Shown piece by piece: positions 8,101-14,900 of a DNA stretch of 15,194 bases. Every line of letters starts with the position of its first letter. The stretch's first letter is position 1. Below the pieces are notes generated by a model. It did no database searches. It had not been told where the DNA came from and saw only the letters and a program-made list of their open reading frames with translations. A program made the translations under genes and the position numbers. This DNA is from Candidatus Altarchaeota archaeon (lineage in GTDB: Archaea > Altiarchaeota > Altiarchaeia > JAFGQM01): NCBI GenBank assembly GCA_016935655.1, contig JAFGQM010000081.1, forward strand, positions 1 to 15,194, written 5' to 3'.

Positions 8101-8230
8101 GGGAGGAGTAGACATCCATACCGTCAGCAGAGTTCACGATTACGGTGGTCGGGGGGGTCTGGGAAGCTGCCGGATTGGCCAGGGCTATGATTAAAACCGC
8201 TACGAAACCCCAACTTTTTGCCCCCAACAT
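5168..8230 (-). CDS. Single-span envelope protein with CWB2-like ectodomain and six cytoplasmic SAP-like repeats
   Basis: A 1020-residue protein in four parts. (1) Signal peptide, about 1-23. (2) A region to about 290 with three alpha/beta units resembling cell-wall-binding repeat 2, for example VVIDTSYGYNAVSVAPYAL and LLVYGYVEDVVGERL; this assignment is tentative. (3) Three copies of one beta-rich domain at about 321-428, 431-533 and 575-681, with a hydrophobic span at 548-570 between copies two and three. The span is followed by KMRKPVK, which favours a cytoplasmic C-terminus. (4) Six helix-extended-helix repeats at about 685-730, 731-776, 777-821, 822-866, 867-911 and 973-1018. Each has the SAP-like pattern EELVKLC-x4-LP-x-EG-x-A-x-ELR-x-RL; the last is set apart by a Lys/Glu linker (912-972). 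SAP motifs typically bind DNA. The ATG has no Shine-Dalgarno and lies 34 nt after the upstream gene. The proposed membrane-to-DNA role is inference. Confidence 0.88.
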   Translation of the reverse strand: MLGAKSWGFVAVLIIALANPAASQTPPTTVIVNSADGMDVYSSLVYSNLLGAPCDFIMSAKHAPLVGAKLTGAGAALLIESKTAAYYYGFKSILLNKGYTVDEIISENGLSLNLELAKRTDTHNFVVIDTSYGYNAVSVAPYALNTRSYVLLVNSINIDDVYDFLKARGVDKLLVYGYVEDVVGERLSEFNPETIYNQDKYVDNIDLVKKIRGLSSVKSKQVVLTDGTFLEKGFMSGSDPILLIGQRIPDPVLEYLTGNDIRIGLVVGDLVAPAQQLKRTLTEERNTPFSVIVKFGQSIPTIQGSQISYLDTFPLPAYPLDMDVVDAKYNKATRKLEVTYKNKVDASAWFTSNIEILLNGQRVQTLGDAEPLVIGKSQLLGRSYDLDLSNVDVTANITARVTILFGEYPKSLDRALTKEFLVAFIERVDKSSLAVVSLMYDENLKQIILNIKNTGETAVYFRPSFTLLIGGSSQIFELDTVQYLDVGQSKGVHFGGVDLTDEDLRRNQFVDVHIDYGDREAFLVNALDVRAELGTAKPIQPAAGPIVIPPIVYQILIAIVGVMIMVFLLKMRKPVKIITIIYNTATSEFAITVKNKSRNVLYVKPLIKYIEVAKGESRILGEGMEGRLIEAKELRKFVFNIELTEPDIEANRKVKASVLFGKSLGHYPDSLTKGLTLHIEKEKKELTEKLVEDASKEELVKLCEERKLPAEGSAKELRERLLDFLKKEKKELTEELIEDSSKEELVKLCGERKLPVEGEASELRERLREWLKSQAEELTEELIENASKEELVKLCGGRKLPTEGGAKELRARLKDYLQQKLKLTEEMVHDASKEELVKLCGERKLPAEGNAKELRQRLLEFLSEGEKELTEELITDASSEELVKLCADNDLPTTGSEEELREQLKVLLANKELEEIKEKLKKAIESEKKSKKQGKGEKPEKREETEEKEEGKKGQKKGLGLFGRKKSTKPGKSELTEDIIEDASKDELIKLCEERGLPTEGNAVVLRELLIEHLEKKHRT
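5498..6178 (-). repeat. Five tandem SAP-repeat coding units (135-138 bp)
   Basis: Units at 6041-6178, 5903-6040, 5768-5902, 5633-5767 and 5498-5632 encode successive 45-46-residue SAP-like repeats. On the + strand, CCGCAGAGCTTGACCAGCTC and its flanks recur nearly unchanged in three adjacent units, with close variants in the others. That points to expansion by duplication or to homogenisation. A sixth, more diverged unit lies at 5177-5314. Confidence 0.85.
6521..6589 (-). other. Transmembrane span of the SAP-repeat protein
   Basis: Residues 548-570 read IPPIVYQILIAIVGVMIMVF and a few more, an uninterrupted hydrophobic stretch and the only strong one after the signal peptide. The Lys/Arg cluster right after it places the C-terminal half inside the cell by the positive-inside rule. 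Confidence 0.75.
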
Positions 8231-8252
8231 TTTGTGTTATCTAATTTTTTGT

Positions 8253-8263
8253 TGATTAAAAAT
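8253..8263 (-). promoter_or_regulatory. AT-rich gap: possible T-tract terminator or TATA box
   Basis: The 34-nt gap between the short gene and the SAP-repeat gene contains GATTTTTAATC on the reverse strand. It could end the upstream transcript. It could also be a TATA element giving an almost leaderless transcript for the SAP gene, whose ATG has no Shine-Dalgarno. Read-through from the upstream gene is equally possible. Confidence 0.35.
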
Positions 8264-8264
8264 C

Positions 8265-8978
8265 TTACTTGAGCTCGACGAAGAAGTAGTAGGTCTCCCT
8301 GTCGCTAGGCGAGGAATCGCCTACAGGTACTATCAGCTCGTAATCGGCCGTAGTGCCATCATAGGCGTTGTTGGTCCCGGTGCTGTTGGTCTGCGTGCAA
8401 AACAGGATGTTCCTTTTATCCGTATTGTCGACTGCCTGGTCGTTGACCACTGAGGTCAGGAAGTCGTCATCGTCAGCAGGGTCCGGCCCCCCGGTATCAG
8501 AAGAGTTCATATTGGTCAGTTCATTGGTGCTTATGTTCAGGCTCAACTGGCCCTGGGTGGCGTTGAATGTATAAATAGCCAGATCAGACCCCCCAGAAAA
8601 GCCCCAGGCGACGTCTACGCTCCAAACTATGCCCTCATAGAGTGCAGACCAGTTATACCGGGTAAACGTCCCAGCGCAGATTATAGCCTCTTCCGTGAGG
8701 TACCAATTCCACCTGAAGAAGTTGTTGCCTGCATCGTCAGCCAGCACCAAGTTACCTGTGAGGTTACCCATGTAACCGGCCCATCTGCCGGTCTGGCTGC
8801 TGGTGGTAAGGTTCATCAGGGTTATGTTGCCCCCTTCTGTAGTATCCGAGGATGTTGCTGTCATCGATTGGGTCCTGTCCTCTATCCAGCTCACCGAGGC
8901 GGGCGTCATGGCATGCGCTAATCCAACTAACGCTAAAACTAAAACTGACTTTAGCAACCACCATCTAAATCCACCCAT
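8265..8978 (-). CDS. Secreted WAGY-domain surface protein, paralogue nearest the SAP gene
   Basis: A 237-residue protein with an N-terminal signal peptide (about 1-23, ending AHA) and no further membrane span. The mature part is one copy of the shared domain: EGGNITLMNL, then GRWAGYMGNLTGNLVLADD, FFRWNWYLTEEAIICAG, SSDTGGPDPADDD, VVNDQAVDNTDKRNILFCT, and a terminal DYELIVP plus ETYYFFVELK. Two cysteines, in ICAG and FCT, match those of its relatives and may form a disulphide. Several N-X-S/T sites suggest N-glycosylation. It lacks the FGGTTFTNLNSSKTGPD version of the middle seen in the paralogues starting at 9833 and 10783, so it is an older relative. A GGAG lies about 8 nt upstream of the ATG. 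No known family could be named; an extracellular structural role is inferred. Confidence 0.85.
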   Translation of the reverse strand: MGGFRWWLLKSVLVLALVGLAHAMTPASVSWIEDRTQSMTATSSDTTEGGNITLMNLTTSSQTGRWAGYMGNLTGNLVLADDAGNNFFRWNWYLTEEAIICAGTFTRYNWSALYEGIVWSVDVAWGFSGGSDLAIYTFNATQGQLSLNISTNELTNMNSSDTGGPDPADDDDFLTSVVNDQAVDNTDKRNILFCTQTNSTGTNNAYDGTTADYELIVPVGDSSPSDRETYYFFVELK

Positions 8979-9039
8979 CTTCTGGTCTCCGAGTAATCGT
9001 AAATTCAGGCTTTTGAGCGATAGGTAAAGGACAGGGTCA

Positions 9040-9056
9040 ATAAAAACATTTCTTGG
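9040..9056 (-). promoter_or_regulatory. BRE/TATA promoter for the paralogue starting at 8978
   Basis: The reverse strand reads CCAAGAAATGTTTTTATTG, a purine-rich BRE followed by a TATA-like run. It implies a start near 9015 and a leader of about 35-40 nt carrying the GGAG ribosome site. Confidence 0.5.
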
Positions 9057-9069
9057 AGAAAGAGAACAA

Positions 9070-9109
9070 AAAGAAAAGAAAAAAGAAAAAAAGAGGGCCG
9101 AGAGGCCCT
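9070..9109 (-). terminator. Hairpin plus long T-rich tract after the paralogue starting at 9833
   Basis: Just after the stop at 9120 the transcript would fold AGGGCC-TCTC-GGCCCT (9094-9109), a 6-bp GC-rich stem with a 4-nt loop. A run of almost only T with scattered C (9070-9092) follows. This has the form of a bacterial intrinsic terminator, while the T-rich tract alone would suffice in archaea. The same stem arms occur after the next paralogue. Confidence 0.75.
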
Positions 9110-9119
9110 GTACAAACCC

Positions 9120-9833
9120 TTACTTAATCTCTGCGAAAAAGTAATACGTGGTCCTTACAGTCCCCGAGCCCGCATAGGTCGGCACTATCAGCTCATAGTT
9201 GGCTGTGCTGCCCCTATAGTCGGTGTGCGTCCCTGTCACGTTGACCACTGTGCAGAACAAAAAGTTGTGGGTGTCAGTATCGGTCCTCGATAGGTCGTTT
9301 ATCACCCCTGTCCTGAAGTGGTCGTTCGCCTCGTCAGGGCCTGTCTTGGACGAGTTCAGGTTTGTGAACGTCGTCCCGCCGAAGGTAAATGAAAACGTGC
9401 CTTCAGTTGCGTTGATGGTCTTGTTGCCTCGGTCCGATCCTGAGGTGAGGTTCCATCCCGTGGAGAAAGCATAGGATATCTCCGCGTCGTACAGGGTCTG
9501 ATCGAACGTATAGCTCGTGTTCAATCCTGCACAGACCACTGAGTCTTCTGTTACGCCAGCAGTCCATCTGAAGAAGACATCCGTACCGTCGCTAAGTACC
9601 AACCCACCTGACAGGTTACCGGTGTAACCGGCCCATCTTTCGGTCTGTGTGTTTGAAGCCAGGTTGATCAGCGTTATGTTACCTCCGTCTGTCGTATCCG
9701 AAGATGTCGCTATCGCACTGGCACGGAACTCGTCCAACCACGTTACTGCGGCAGGAGCTGCTGCATCTACTATACCAGTGAATAGGCCTACAGCTACAAG
9801 CGCTATCACCACCCTAATACCTTGTCTATTCAT
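9120..9833 (-). CDS. Secreted WAGY-domain surface protein, recent duplicate A
   Basis: I place the start at 9833, giving 237 residues. This ATG has GGGGTGG just upstream and starts a normal signal peptide (MNRQGIRVVIALVAVGLF). A start at 9875 is possible but adds 14 polar residues and has no ribosome site. The mature protein begins near AAAPAAVTW and has GGNITLINL, RWAGYTGNLSGGLVLSDG, FFRWTAGVTEDSVVCAG, GSDRGNKT, FTNLNSSKTGPD, HNFLFCTVVNVTGTHTDYRG and a final YELIVPT...TTYYFFAEIK. By hand alignment it differs from the neighbour starting at 10783 at 29 of 214 mature positions (about 86% identical), whereas the signal peptides differ almost throughout. Two conserved cysteines and many N-X-S/T sequons are present, with no anchor. 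It is bounded by its own promoter and hairpin terminator. Function is not recognised; it is likely an extracellular structural glycoprotein. Confidence 0.85.
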   Translation of the reverse strand: MNRQGIRVVIALVAVGLFTGIVDAAAPAAVTWLDEFRASAIATSSDTTDGGNITLINLASNTQTERWAGYTGNLSGGLVLSDGTDVFFRWTAGVTEDSVVCAGLNTSYTFDQTLYDAEISYAFSTGWNLTSGSDRGNKTINATEGTFSFTFGGTTFTNLNSSKTGPDEANDHFRTGVINDLSRTDTDTHNFLFCTVVNVTGTHTDYRGSTANYELIVPTYAGSGTVRTTYYFFAEIK

Positions 9834-9963
9834 TTTCCACCCCTTTATTTTTAGTTGGTTTTGTATGTTCATCACGGTGTCTATGGGCGAGCAAATAAAC
9901 GATTGGTTTCCTTGCTATCACCCGGGCTAAACCACCAAATTGATGTAATATAAATGTCTACTC

Positions 9964-9981
9964 CTATAAAAACCTTTCGGT
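9964..9981 (-). promoter_or_regulatory. BRE/TATA promoter, duplicate A
   Basis: The reverse strand reads ACCGAAAGGTTTTTATAG, a BRE-like purine-rich segment joined to a TATA box. It matches the promoter of the neighbouring duplicate (10853-10870) at 17 of 18 positions. The implied leader to the start at 9833 is long, about 110 nt. Confidence 0.65.
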
Positions 9982-10027
9982 TTGCAATGTTGTGTTGCAT
10001 TAGGTTATAACGACAACGTCTTAGCTA

Positions 10028-10056
10028 GAAAAAGAAAGATAGGGCCATATGGCCCT
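10028..10056 (-). terminator. Hairpin plus T-rich tract after the paralogue starting at 10783
   Basis: AGGGCC-ATAT-GGCCCT (10041-10056) is a perfect 16-bp palindrome 10 nt after the stop codon. On the reverse strand it is followed by the T/C-rich ATCTTTCTTTTTCTAG. The stem arms are identical to those of the terminator at 9094-9109; only the loop differs. Confidence 0.7.
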
Positions 10057-10066
10057 TCATAACTAC

Positions 10067-10783
10067 TTACCTAATCTCTGCAAAAAAGTAATACGTGGTC
10101 CTTACGTTCCCCGAGCCAGCGTATGTAGGCACTATCAGCTCGTAATTGGCTGTACTCCCCCTATAGTCGGTAGGCGTCCCTGTTACGTTGACCACTGTGC
10201 AGAACAAGAAGTTGTGGGTGTTGGTGTCATCCCTTGCCAGATCATTGATCACCCCTGTCCTGAAATAGTCGGTCGCCTGGTCAGGGCCGGTCTTGGACGA
10301 GTTCAGGTTTGTGAACGTCGTCCCGCCAAAGGTAAATGAAAACGTGCCTTGGCTTGCATTGAAGGTCTTATTGCCTCGGTCCGATCCTGTGGTGAGGTTC
10401 CATCCCGTGGAGAAGGAATTGGATATCTCCGCGTCGTACAGGGACTGGTCAAAAGTGTAGGTATTGTTCACTCCTGCACAGACCACTGAGTCTTCTGTTA
10501 CACCAGTTGACCATCTAAAGAATATATCGGTCCCGTCGCTAAGTACCAACCCGCCTGTCAGGTTACCGGCGTAACCGGCCCATCGATCGGTCTGGGTACT
10601 CGAAGCCAGGTTGATCAGTGTTATGTTACCTCCGTCTGTGTCATCCGAAGATGTCGCTGTCGCACTGGCACGGAACTCGTCTATCCACGTTACTGCGGCA
10701 GGAGCTGCTGCATTTATCGAACCGGCAATTACTGCCAATGACAGTAGTAGTACTACTGCCAAAGTTAGGCTATACCCTCTCAT
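10067..10783 (-). CDS. Secreted WAGY-domain surface protein, recent duplicate B
   Basis: A 238-residue protein with a clear signal peptide (MRGYSLTLAVVLLLSLAVIA, cleavage near INA) and no other membrane segment. The mature part has DGGNITLINL, DRWAGYAGNLTGGLVLSDG, FFRWSTGVTEDSVVCAG, GSDRGNKT, FTNLNSSKTGPDQATDYF, HNFLFCTVVNVTGT and a closing YELIVPT...TTYYFFAEIR. It is about 86% identical to the protein starting at 9833. Conserved cysteines (VCAG and FCT) and many Asn-X-Ser/Thr sites suggest a disulphide-bonded, N-glycosylated extracellular protein. GAGGAGG lies about 8 nt before the ATG, a strong ribosome site. It has its own BRE/TATA promoter and hairpin terminator, so it is probably monocistronic. 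No named family was recognised; pilin, S-layer and fibre subunits are all open options. Confidence 0.87.
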   Translation of the reverse strand: MRGYSLTLAVVLLLSLAVIAGSINAAAPAAVTWIDEFRASATATSSDDTDGGNITLINLASSTQTDRWAGYAGNLTGGLVLSDGTDIFFRWSTGVTEDSVVCAGVNNTYTFDQSLYDAEISNSFSTGWNLTTGSDRGNKTFNASQGTFSFTFGGTTFTNLNSSKTGPDQATDYFRTGVINDLARDDTNTHNFLFCTVVNVTGTPTDYRGSTANYELIVPTYAGSGNVRTTYYFFAEIR

Positions 10784-10852
10784 AGTTTAAACCTCCTCTT
10801 TGGTTGGGTTAACGGTATTCTGTGAAAAACACCGTGATGTTAAAGGTACGGT

Positions 10853-10870
10853 CTATAAAAACTTTTCGGT
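10853..10870 (-). promoter_or_regulatory. BRE/TATA promoter, duplicate B
   Basis: The reverse strand reads ACCGAAAAGTTTTTATAG. A start about 26 nt downstream gives a leader of about 45 nt with a GAGGAGG ribosome site at 10792-10798. It is nearly identical to 9964-9981. Confidence 0.7.
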
Positions 10871-10895
10871 CCTTATTTTGGGGGCCTATTCAAGG

Positions 10896-10911
10896 AAAAA
10901 AGCCAAAAATA
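10896..10911 (-). terminator. T-tract terminator after the paralogue starting at 11651
   Basis: After the stop at 10917 the reverse strand reads GTATTTTTGGCTTTTTTCC, two T runs without a strong hairpin. It lies only about 25 nt before the promoter of the next gene. Confidence 0.5.
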
Positions 10912-10916
10912 CGCGT

Positions 10917-11651
10917 CTACAGTTCTAAAAAGAAGTAGTAGGTCTCTGTGGAGCCCTCTGCCGTGGGGACCAGAAGCTCGTAGTCGCTGTCCCCGGAGCC
11001 CCTGTAATCATTGTTCGATCCGGTCCTGTCGGTCAGGACGCAGAACGCCATATTGAACTTGTCCGTATTCGCGGCGTCCTCATCATTGACCACGCAGGTC
11101 TCAAAGGCATCGGCGGCTGGGTTGTCAGGGCCGGTCTTCGAGGAATCGGCTGTTATGTCGTTGCTGCCTATGTCCCCGCAGGTGGCATGAGTCCTGTTGA
11201 ATGTGTTATCCGCTTGGTCAGTGCCCACGGCAAAGCCCCAGGCAGTGTCCAGCTGGGTTATGTCGGCCAGTGCGAATATCGTGGTCCAGTTGTAGTTGTT
11301 GGCGGTCCCTGCACAGACCCTTCCGTCAGAAGTGGTATCGTTCCACCTAAAGAATATAGAGGACCCATCGCTCAACACGATGCTTCCTGAGACATTACCC
11401 ACATAACCTGCCCAGCGGCCGGTGGACTGCTGCGCCTCGAGGTTCAAAAAGGTTATGTTCCCGCCCTCTGTGATATCATAGTCTGAAGCGCCGGTGTAGT
11501 TGGTCCCGAACTCGGCCATCCACGTAGTATTGGCCGGGAAGGGTATGGCGCACACCTGCGGAAACAGAGTCAGAGATAGGGATAGTAGTGTACACAGGTA
11601 GAGCAATACGGATAGCCGTATCACTACGGGGGTGACAACATGCTTCAACAT
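10917..11651 (-). CDS. Secreted WAGY-domain surface protein, cysteine-rich paralogue
   Basis: A 244-residue protein with a long hydrophobic signal sequence (about 1-35, ending near VCA) and no other membrane span. Shared-domain motifs are EGGNITFLNL, GRWAGYVGNVSGSIVLSDGSS, FFRWNDTTSDGRVCAG, AWGFAVGTDQADNTFN, SSKTGPDNPAADAF, VVNDEDAANTDKFNMAFC, and the end YELLVPTAEGSTETYYFFLEL. Besides the two family cysteines it has extra ones in HATCGD and FETCVV, suggesting a second disulphide. Many Asn-X-Ser/Thr sites are present. GGAGG lies 5 nt upstream of the ATG, and a TATA-like element is at 11697-11706. It is the first gene of the leftward array, divergent from the giant repeat protein, with a palindromic element in the shared intergenic region. 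Function is not recognised. Confidence 0.85.
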   Translation of the reverse strand: MLKHVVTPVVIRLSVLLYLCTLLSLSLTLFPQVCAIPFPANTTWMAEFGTNYTGASDYDITEGGNITFLNLEAQQSTGRWAGYVGNVSGSIVLSDGSSIFFRWNDTTSDGRVCAGTANNYNWTTIFALADITQLDTAWGFAVGTDQADNTFNRTHATCGDIGSNDITADSSKTGPDNPAADAFETCVVNDEDAANTDKFNMAFCVLTDRTGSNNDYRGSGDSDYELLVPTAEGSTETYYFFLEL

Positions 11652-11696
11652 CTTTTCCTCCAGTCGGGTGATAACTGTTGAGATTAGAAGATGGGC

Positions 11697-11706
11697 CTAT
11701 AAAAAT
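11697..11706 (-). promoter_or_regulatory. TATA promoter for the cysteine-rich paralogue
   Basis: The reverse strand reads CCTATTTTATTTTTATAGG, a TATA-like run about 45-55 nt upstream of the ATG. It gives a leader of about 25 nt that contains GGAGG. Confidence 0.5.
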
Positions 11707-11727
11707 AAAATAGGCTTAAATCGCCTA

Positions 11728-11748
11728 GTTATACTAATATGGTATAAC
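11728..11748. promoter_or_regulatory. Palindromic operator-like element, copy 2
   Basis: GTTATAC-TAATATG-GTATAAC, identical to the element at 5094-5114 except one spacer base; the preceding A is shared too. It lies about 20 nt behind the TATA box of the leftward gene starting at 11651. On the other strand, a TATA-like GTATAAAAG at about 11762 lies about 13 nt downstream of it. Confidence 0.55.
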
Positions 11749-11860
11749 ATTGGCTACAGATGTATAAAAGGATGGTGATAATCAACAGCCCAAATCTCCT
11801 CTGGAAAACATGCGTTCAATGACAACAATTTTTGTGTAAAAAACCTGAAAGAGCAGCTGC

Positions 11861-11880
11861 GAAACTTTGATTTTTATAGA
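11861..11880 (+). promoter_or_regulatory. BRE/TATA promoter for the giant repeat protein
   Basis: GAAACTTTGATTTTTATAGA has a BRE-like purine stretch followed by a TATA run similar to those of the leftward genes. Transcription would start near 11901, leaving a leader of about 20 nt before the GTG at 11920. A small hairpin (ATCCCC/GGGGGT, 11894-11909) sits at the predicted start site. Confidence 0.55.
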
Positions 11881-11919
11881 GATAGACATTAACATCCCCG
11901 AAATGGGGGTTCTCTGTAG

Positions 11920-14900
11920 GTGGGTAGGTTCGCTTGGATTAGTCTATTATCGGCTCTAGTAGTGCTAGCCCTGTTAACCGGGGGGGGAGCTCAGTCCGAC
12001 TCCGCGAGTCACCTAACTGACGTCAGCTTGCGGACCGCGAAGGACATTTACGCTCCCGGAGAGACTGTCGAGATTATCCTGGATGCGCCCAAAGACGCCA
12101 ACATCTCGGCAAAGGTCATAAGGCCGGACTCGACCGAGGCCGGACTAAAGTTCATAGTTACCGGGCAACATCTCCAAGGCCATTATACAACATCCGTACT
12201 CGGCGGCTATATGATAAAGTGCACGGTGGCTCACGGTAATGAATCCCTTCTACTGACGGACGGTTTCAATATAATCGAGGACAGGCTTGGAACCCCCGGC
12301 TTCACGTCTGACGTCCAGCCATCGAAAAAACCCGCAGGAGAAACGCAGATAGAACGCCCCGATTTCCTCATAGATACCTTCATCTCCACGAACAAGACGA
12401 GCTATGTGGTCAACGAGACCGTGGGGATTACGGTGGGCGCCCCTCAAAACACGAGCCTGAGGTTGGGCATAATAGACCCGCTCGATGTCTTCATGAAACT
12501 CTTCGAGGGTGTTGTTAGAGAAACCTACTGGACCTACCAGCCCGCAGAGGTCGGCAACTACACGGTGAGGGCCGAGTTCTCCCTGCTCAACCAAACAAAG
12601 AACCTGACTACCAGCTTTGAGGTGGAGAGCATCCTGGCTGCGGTATACCTGAGCATACTGCCCCAGTTCTTCGAGAGCATAATAGTCAACGAGACCTACC
12701 TGCTCAGATTCATAGTCTCGAACCTCGGGGCGAAGACCGAGGCGTCCCTAGACGTGGATGTGCCGGAGGATTTCGACTCCGGCGACACTGAGTTCAACTT
12801 CACCATCGAGCCGGAGGAGACCAAAGTCCTCAACACCAGCATAACCCCGAGAAAGGCCGGGGACTTCACCATCTACTACTCCCTCACAGCGCGCGATTTC
12901 AAGGAGGAGGGCGAGATAAACGTCACGGTGGTCGAGCCGGGCATCGTCCTGGTCTCTCCGGATATCTATCTCGCCAACCAGAACGGCACACTCAGAATCC
13001 TCAATGGCTCTTCAGAGAACTTCACCCTAAGCATAACCAACCCGAACAACTTCTCGATCAATGTCACGATAAGGATAAAAGTCTCAGGACTGAGGATAAG
13101 CCTGTCGATCCTGGACACGACGTTCGAGCTTGATGCCAATTCCACGAGGACCATAAACTTCACTCTCACCAACACGAATCTGCAGCCCGTTCTGAACGTG
13201 ACCGCAGAGTATCACGATCAAAGCTTCACAAGAAGCTTTGCATTAGAGGTAGTAATCGAAGGAGCGAACCAGACCGTCGCAGAGAACCCCCTGTTCAACG
13301 CGACCCTGGGGGTCGGCGCCGAATACCTAGTGGACGAGTTCACAGAGGTGACGGTGTCAGCCCCAGAGAACACGACCGTCGTTGGGTGGCTGGTGGACCC
13401 GCTTGGCAACAGGCGGGTGTTGCCATTCACCTTCCAGGGTCGGTTCGTTTCCTTCTTTACCTCTAACATCACGGGCGAGTATTGGGTCGATGTCTACCTT
13501 ACCTTGGGCCGGTGGACGAAGAACCTCACCGTGAGTTTCTCTGTGGTCGAGGACAGGACTGTGAACGAGACAAATCCTTTGTTGAATTCAACACTGGGCC
13601 TTGTGGGCAACTATTCCTTAAACCAGATTGTGAGCCTGATTGTGAAAGCCCCGGCTAGCGCGCTGGTGAACGGAAGGGTGAAGCTGCCTGACAACAAGAC
13701 CAAGAACCTGATCTTTAATTTCGCTGGACAGTTCACTTCGGAGATAAACTGCACCATGCCCGGCCAGTATCTGGTGATGGTCGAGTTAGAGATCGGAAAC
13801 TGGAGCAAGACGCTGACTTCCAGTTTCCTAGTCTCTGAGCCTCCTTTGGAAAACAAGACTATCGTGGGATTAGGGAACACCAGTATCGTTTTGAGTAAGA
13901 ACGTCTTCATGAGAAACGAGACTGTCATGGCGAAGATAATAGCGCCTGAAAATGTCACAATAAATGCTACTTTGGAAAGGCCCGATGGCAACGAGAGCAG
14001 GCTGGCATTCGTCTGGCTCCATGACTCCTTCAGGTCCAGTTTCGTAGCTGGTGAAGCTGGCGGTTATACGATAAGGGTTGTGTTAAGTCTTGGGAATGTG
14101 ATAAGGGAGTTGGCTGCCGGGTTTGAGGTGGTGGAGACTGTCGAGAACAGGACGGTTGTGGGGCTGGAGAACTCCAGCATAGTCTTGGGTAAGAACGTCT
14201 TCATGAGAAACGAGACTGTCATGGCAAGGATCATAGCACCTGAGGATGCTAGAGTAAACGCTACCTTGAAAGGGCCGGGCAATGAGAGCAGGCTGGCATT
14301 CGTCTGGGTCCATGACTCCTTCAGGTCCAGTTTCGTAGCGGGGAAAACGGACAACTACACTGTAAGAGCCGTCTTGAGTCTTGGCGACACAACAAGGGAG
14401 TTGACGGCTGGGTTCACGGTTGTTGAGGCCGCGCGCATCTGGCTGAGTAACACGTCGCTCCTAAGGAAACAAATAGTCGAGATATATGTCAGCGCGCCAA
14501 GGGACGCCTCACTCACGGGCCGGGTAACGGAACCGGACGGCTCCCTGAAAAGGGTCGCCTTCGGCTGGCTCGGGGACTCTTTTGGGGGCTCATTCCTGCC
14601 CTCAGGCCTTGAGGGAGTATACAAAGTCCACGTCAACCTGACTTATCAAAACTGGACAAGGTCCCTTGACACCACCTTCACCCTGGCGCGCGCGGGAAAG
14701 CCCGTGAACGTGAGCGAGCCGGTCTTGTCCCTTCCTGAGAACAAGCAGGTCTTCATGCCGACAGAGGACGTGGTCCTCAGCTTCGAGATCCCACTAGACT
14801 TCGTCGAAACGGCCGAGCCCAGACTCTCGGCCAGCCTCTGGCAGGCCGGGGGCAGTTCCATAGAGACTTCCCTCTACTACAACGGCCAGCCCACTGACAT

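Noticed and set aside
10829..10839. 11-bp ACACCGTGATG upstream of duplicate B and its reverse complement at about 9869-9880 upstream of duplicate A
   Set aside because: The orientation is opposite relative to the genes and the position differs. One copy overlaps the alternative ATG of duplicate A, so I cannot distinguish it from chance.
11774..11824. Possible 16-codon open frame after a TATA-like GTATAAAAGG at about 11762
   Set aside because: It is very short, without a ribosome site or similarity; AT-rich intergenic DNA gives such frames easily.
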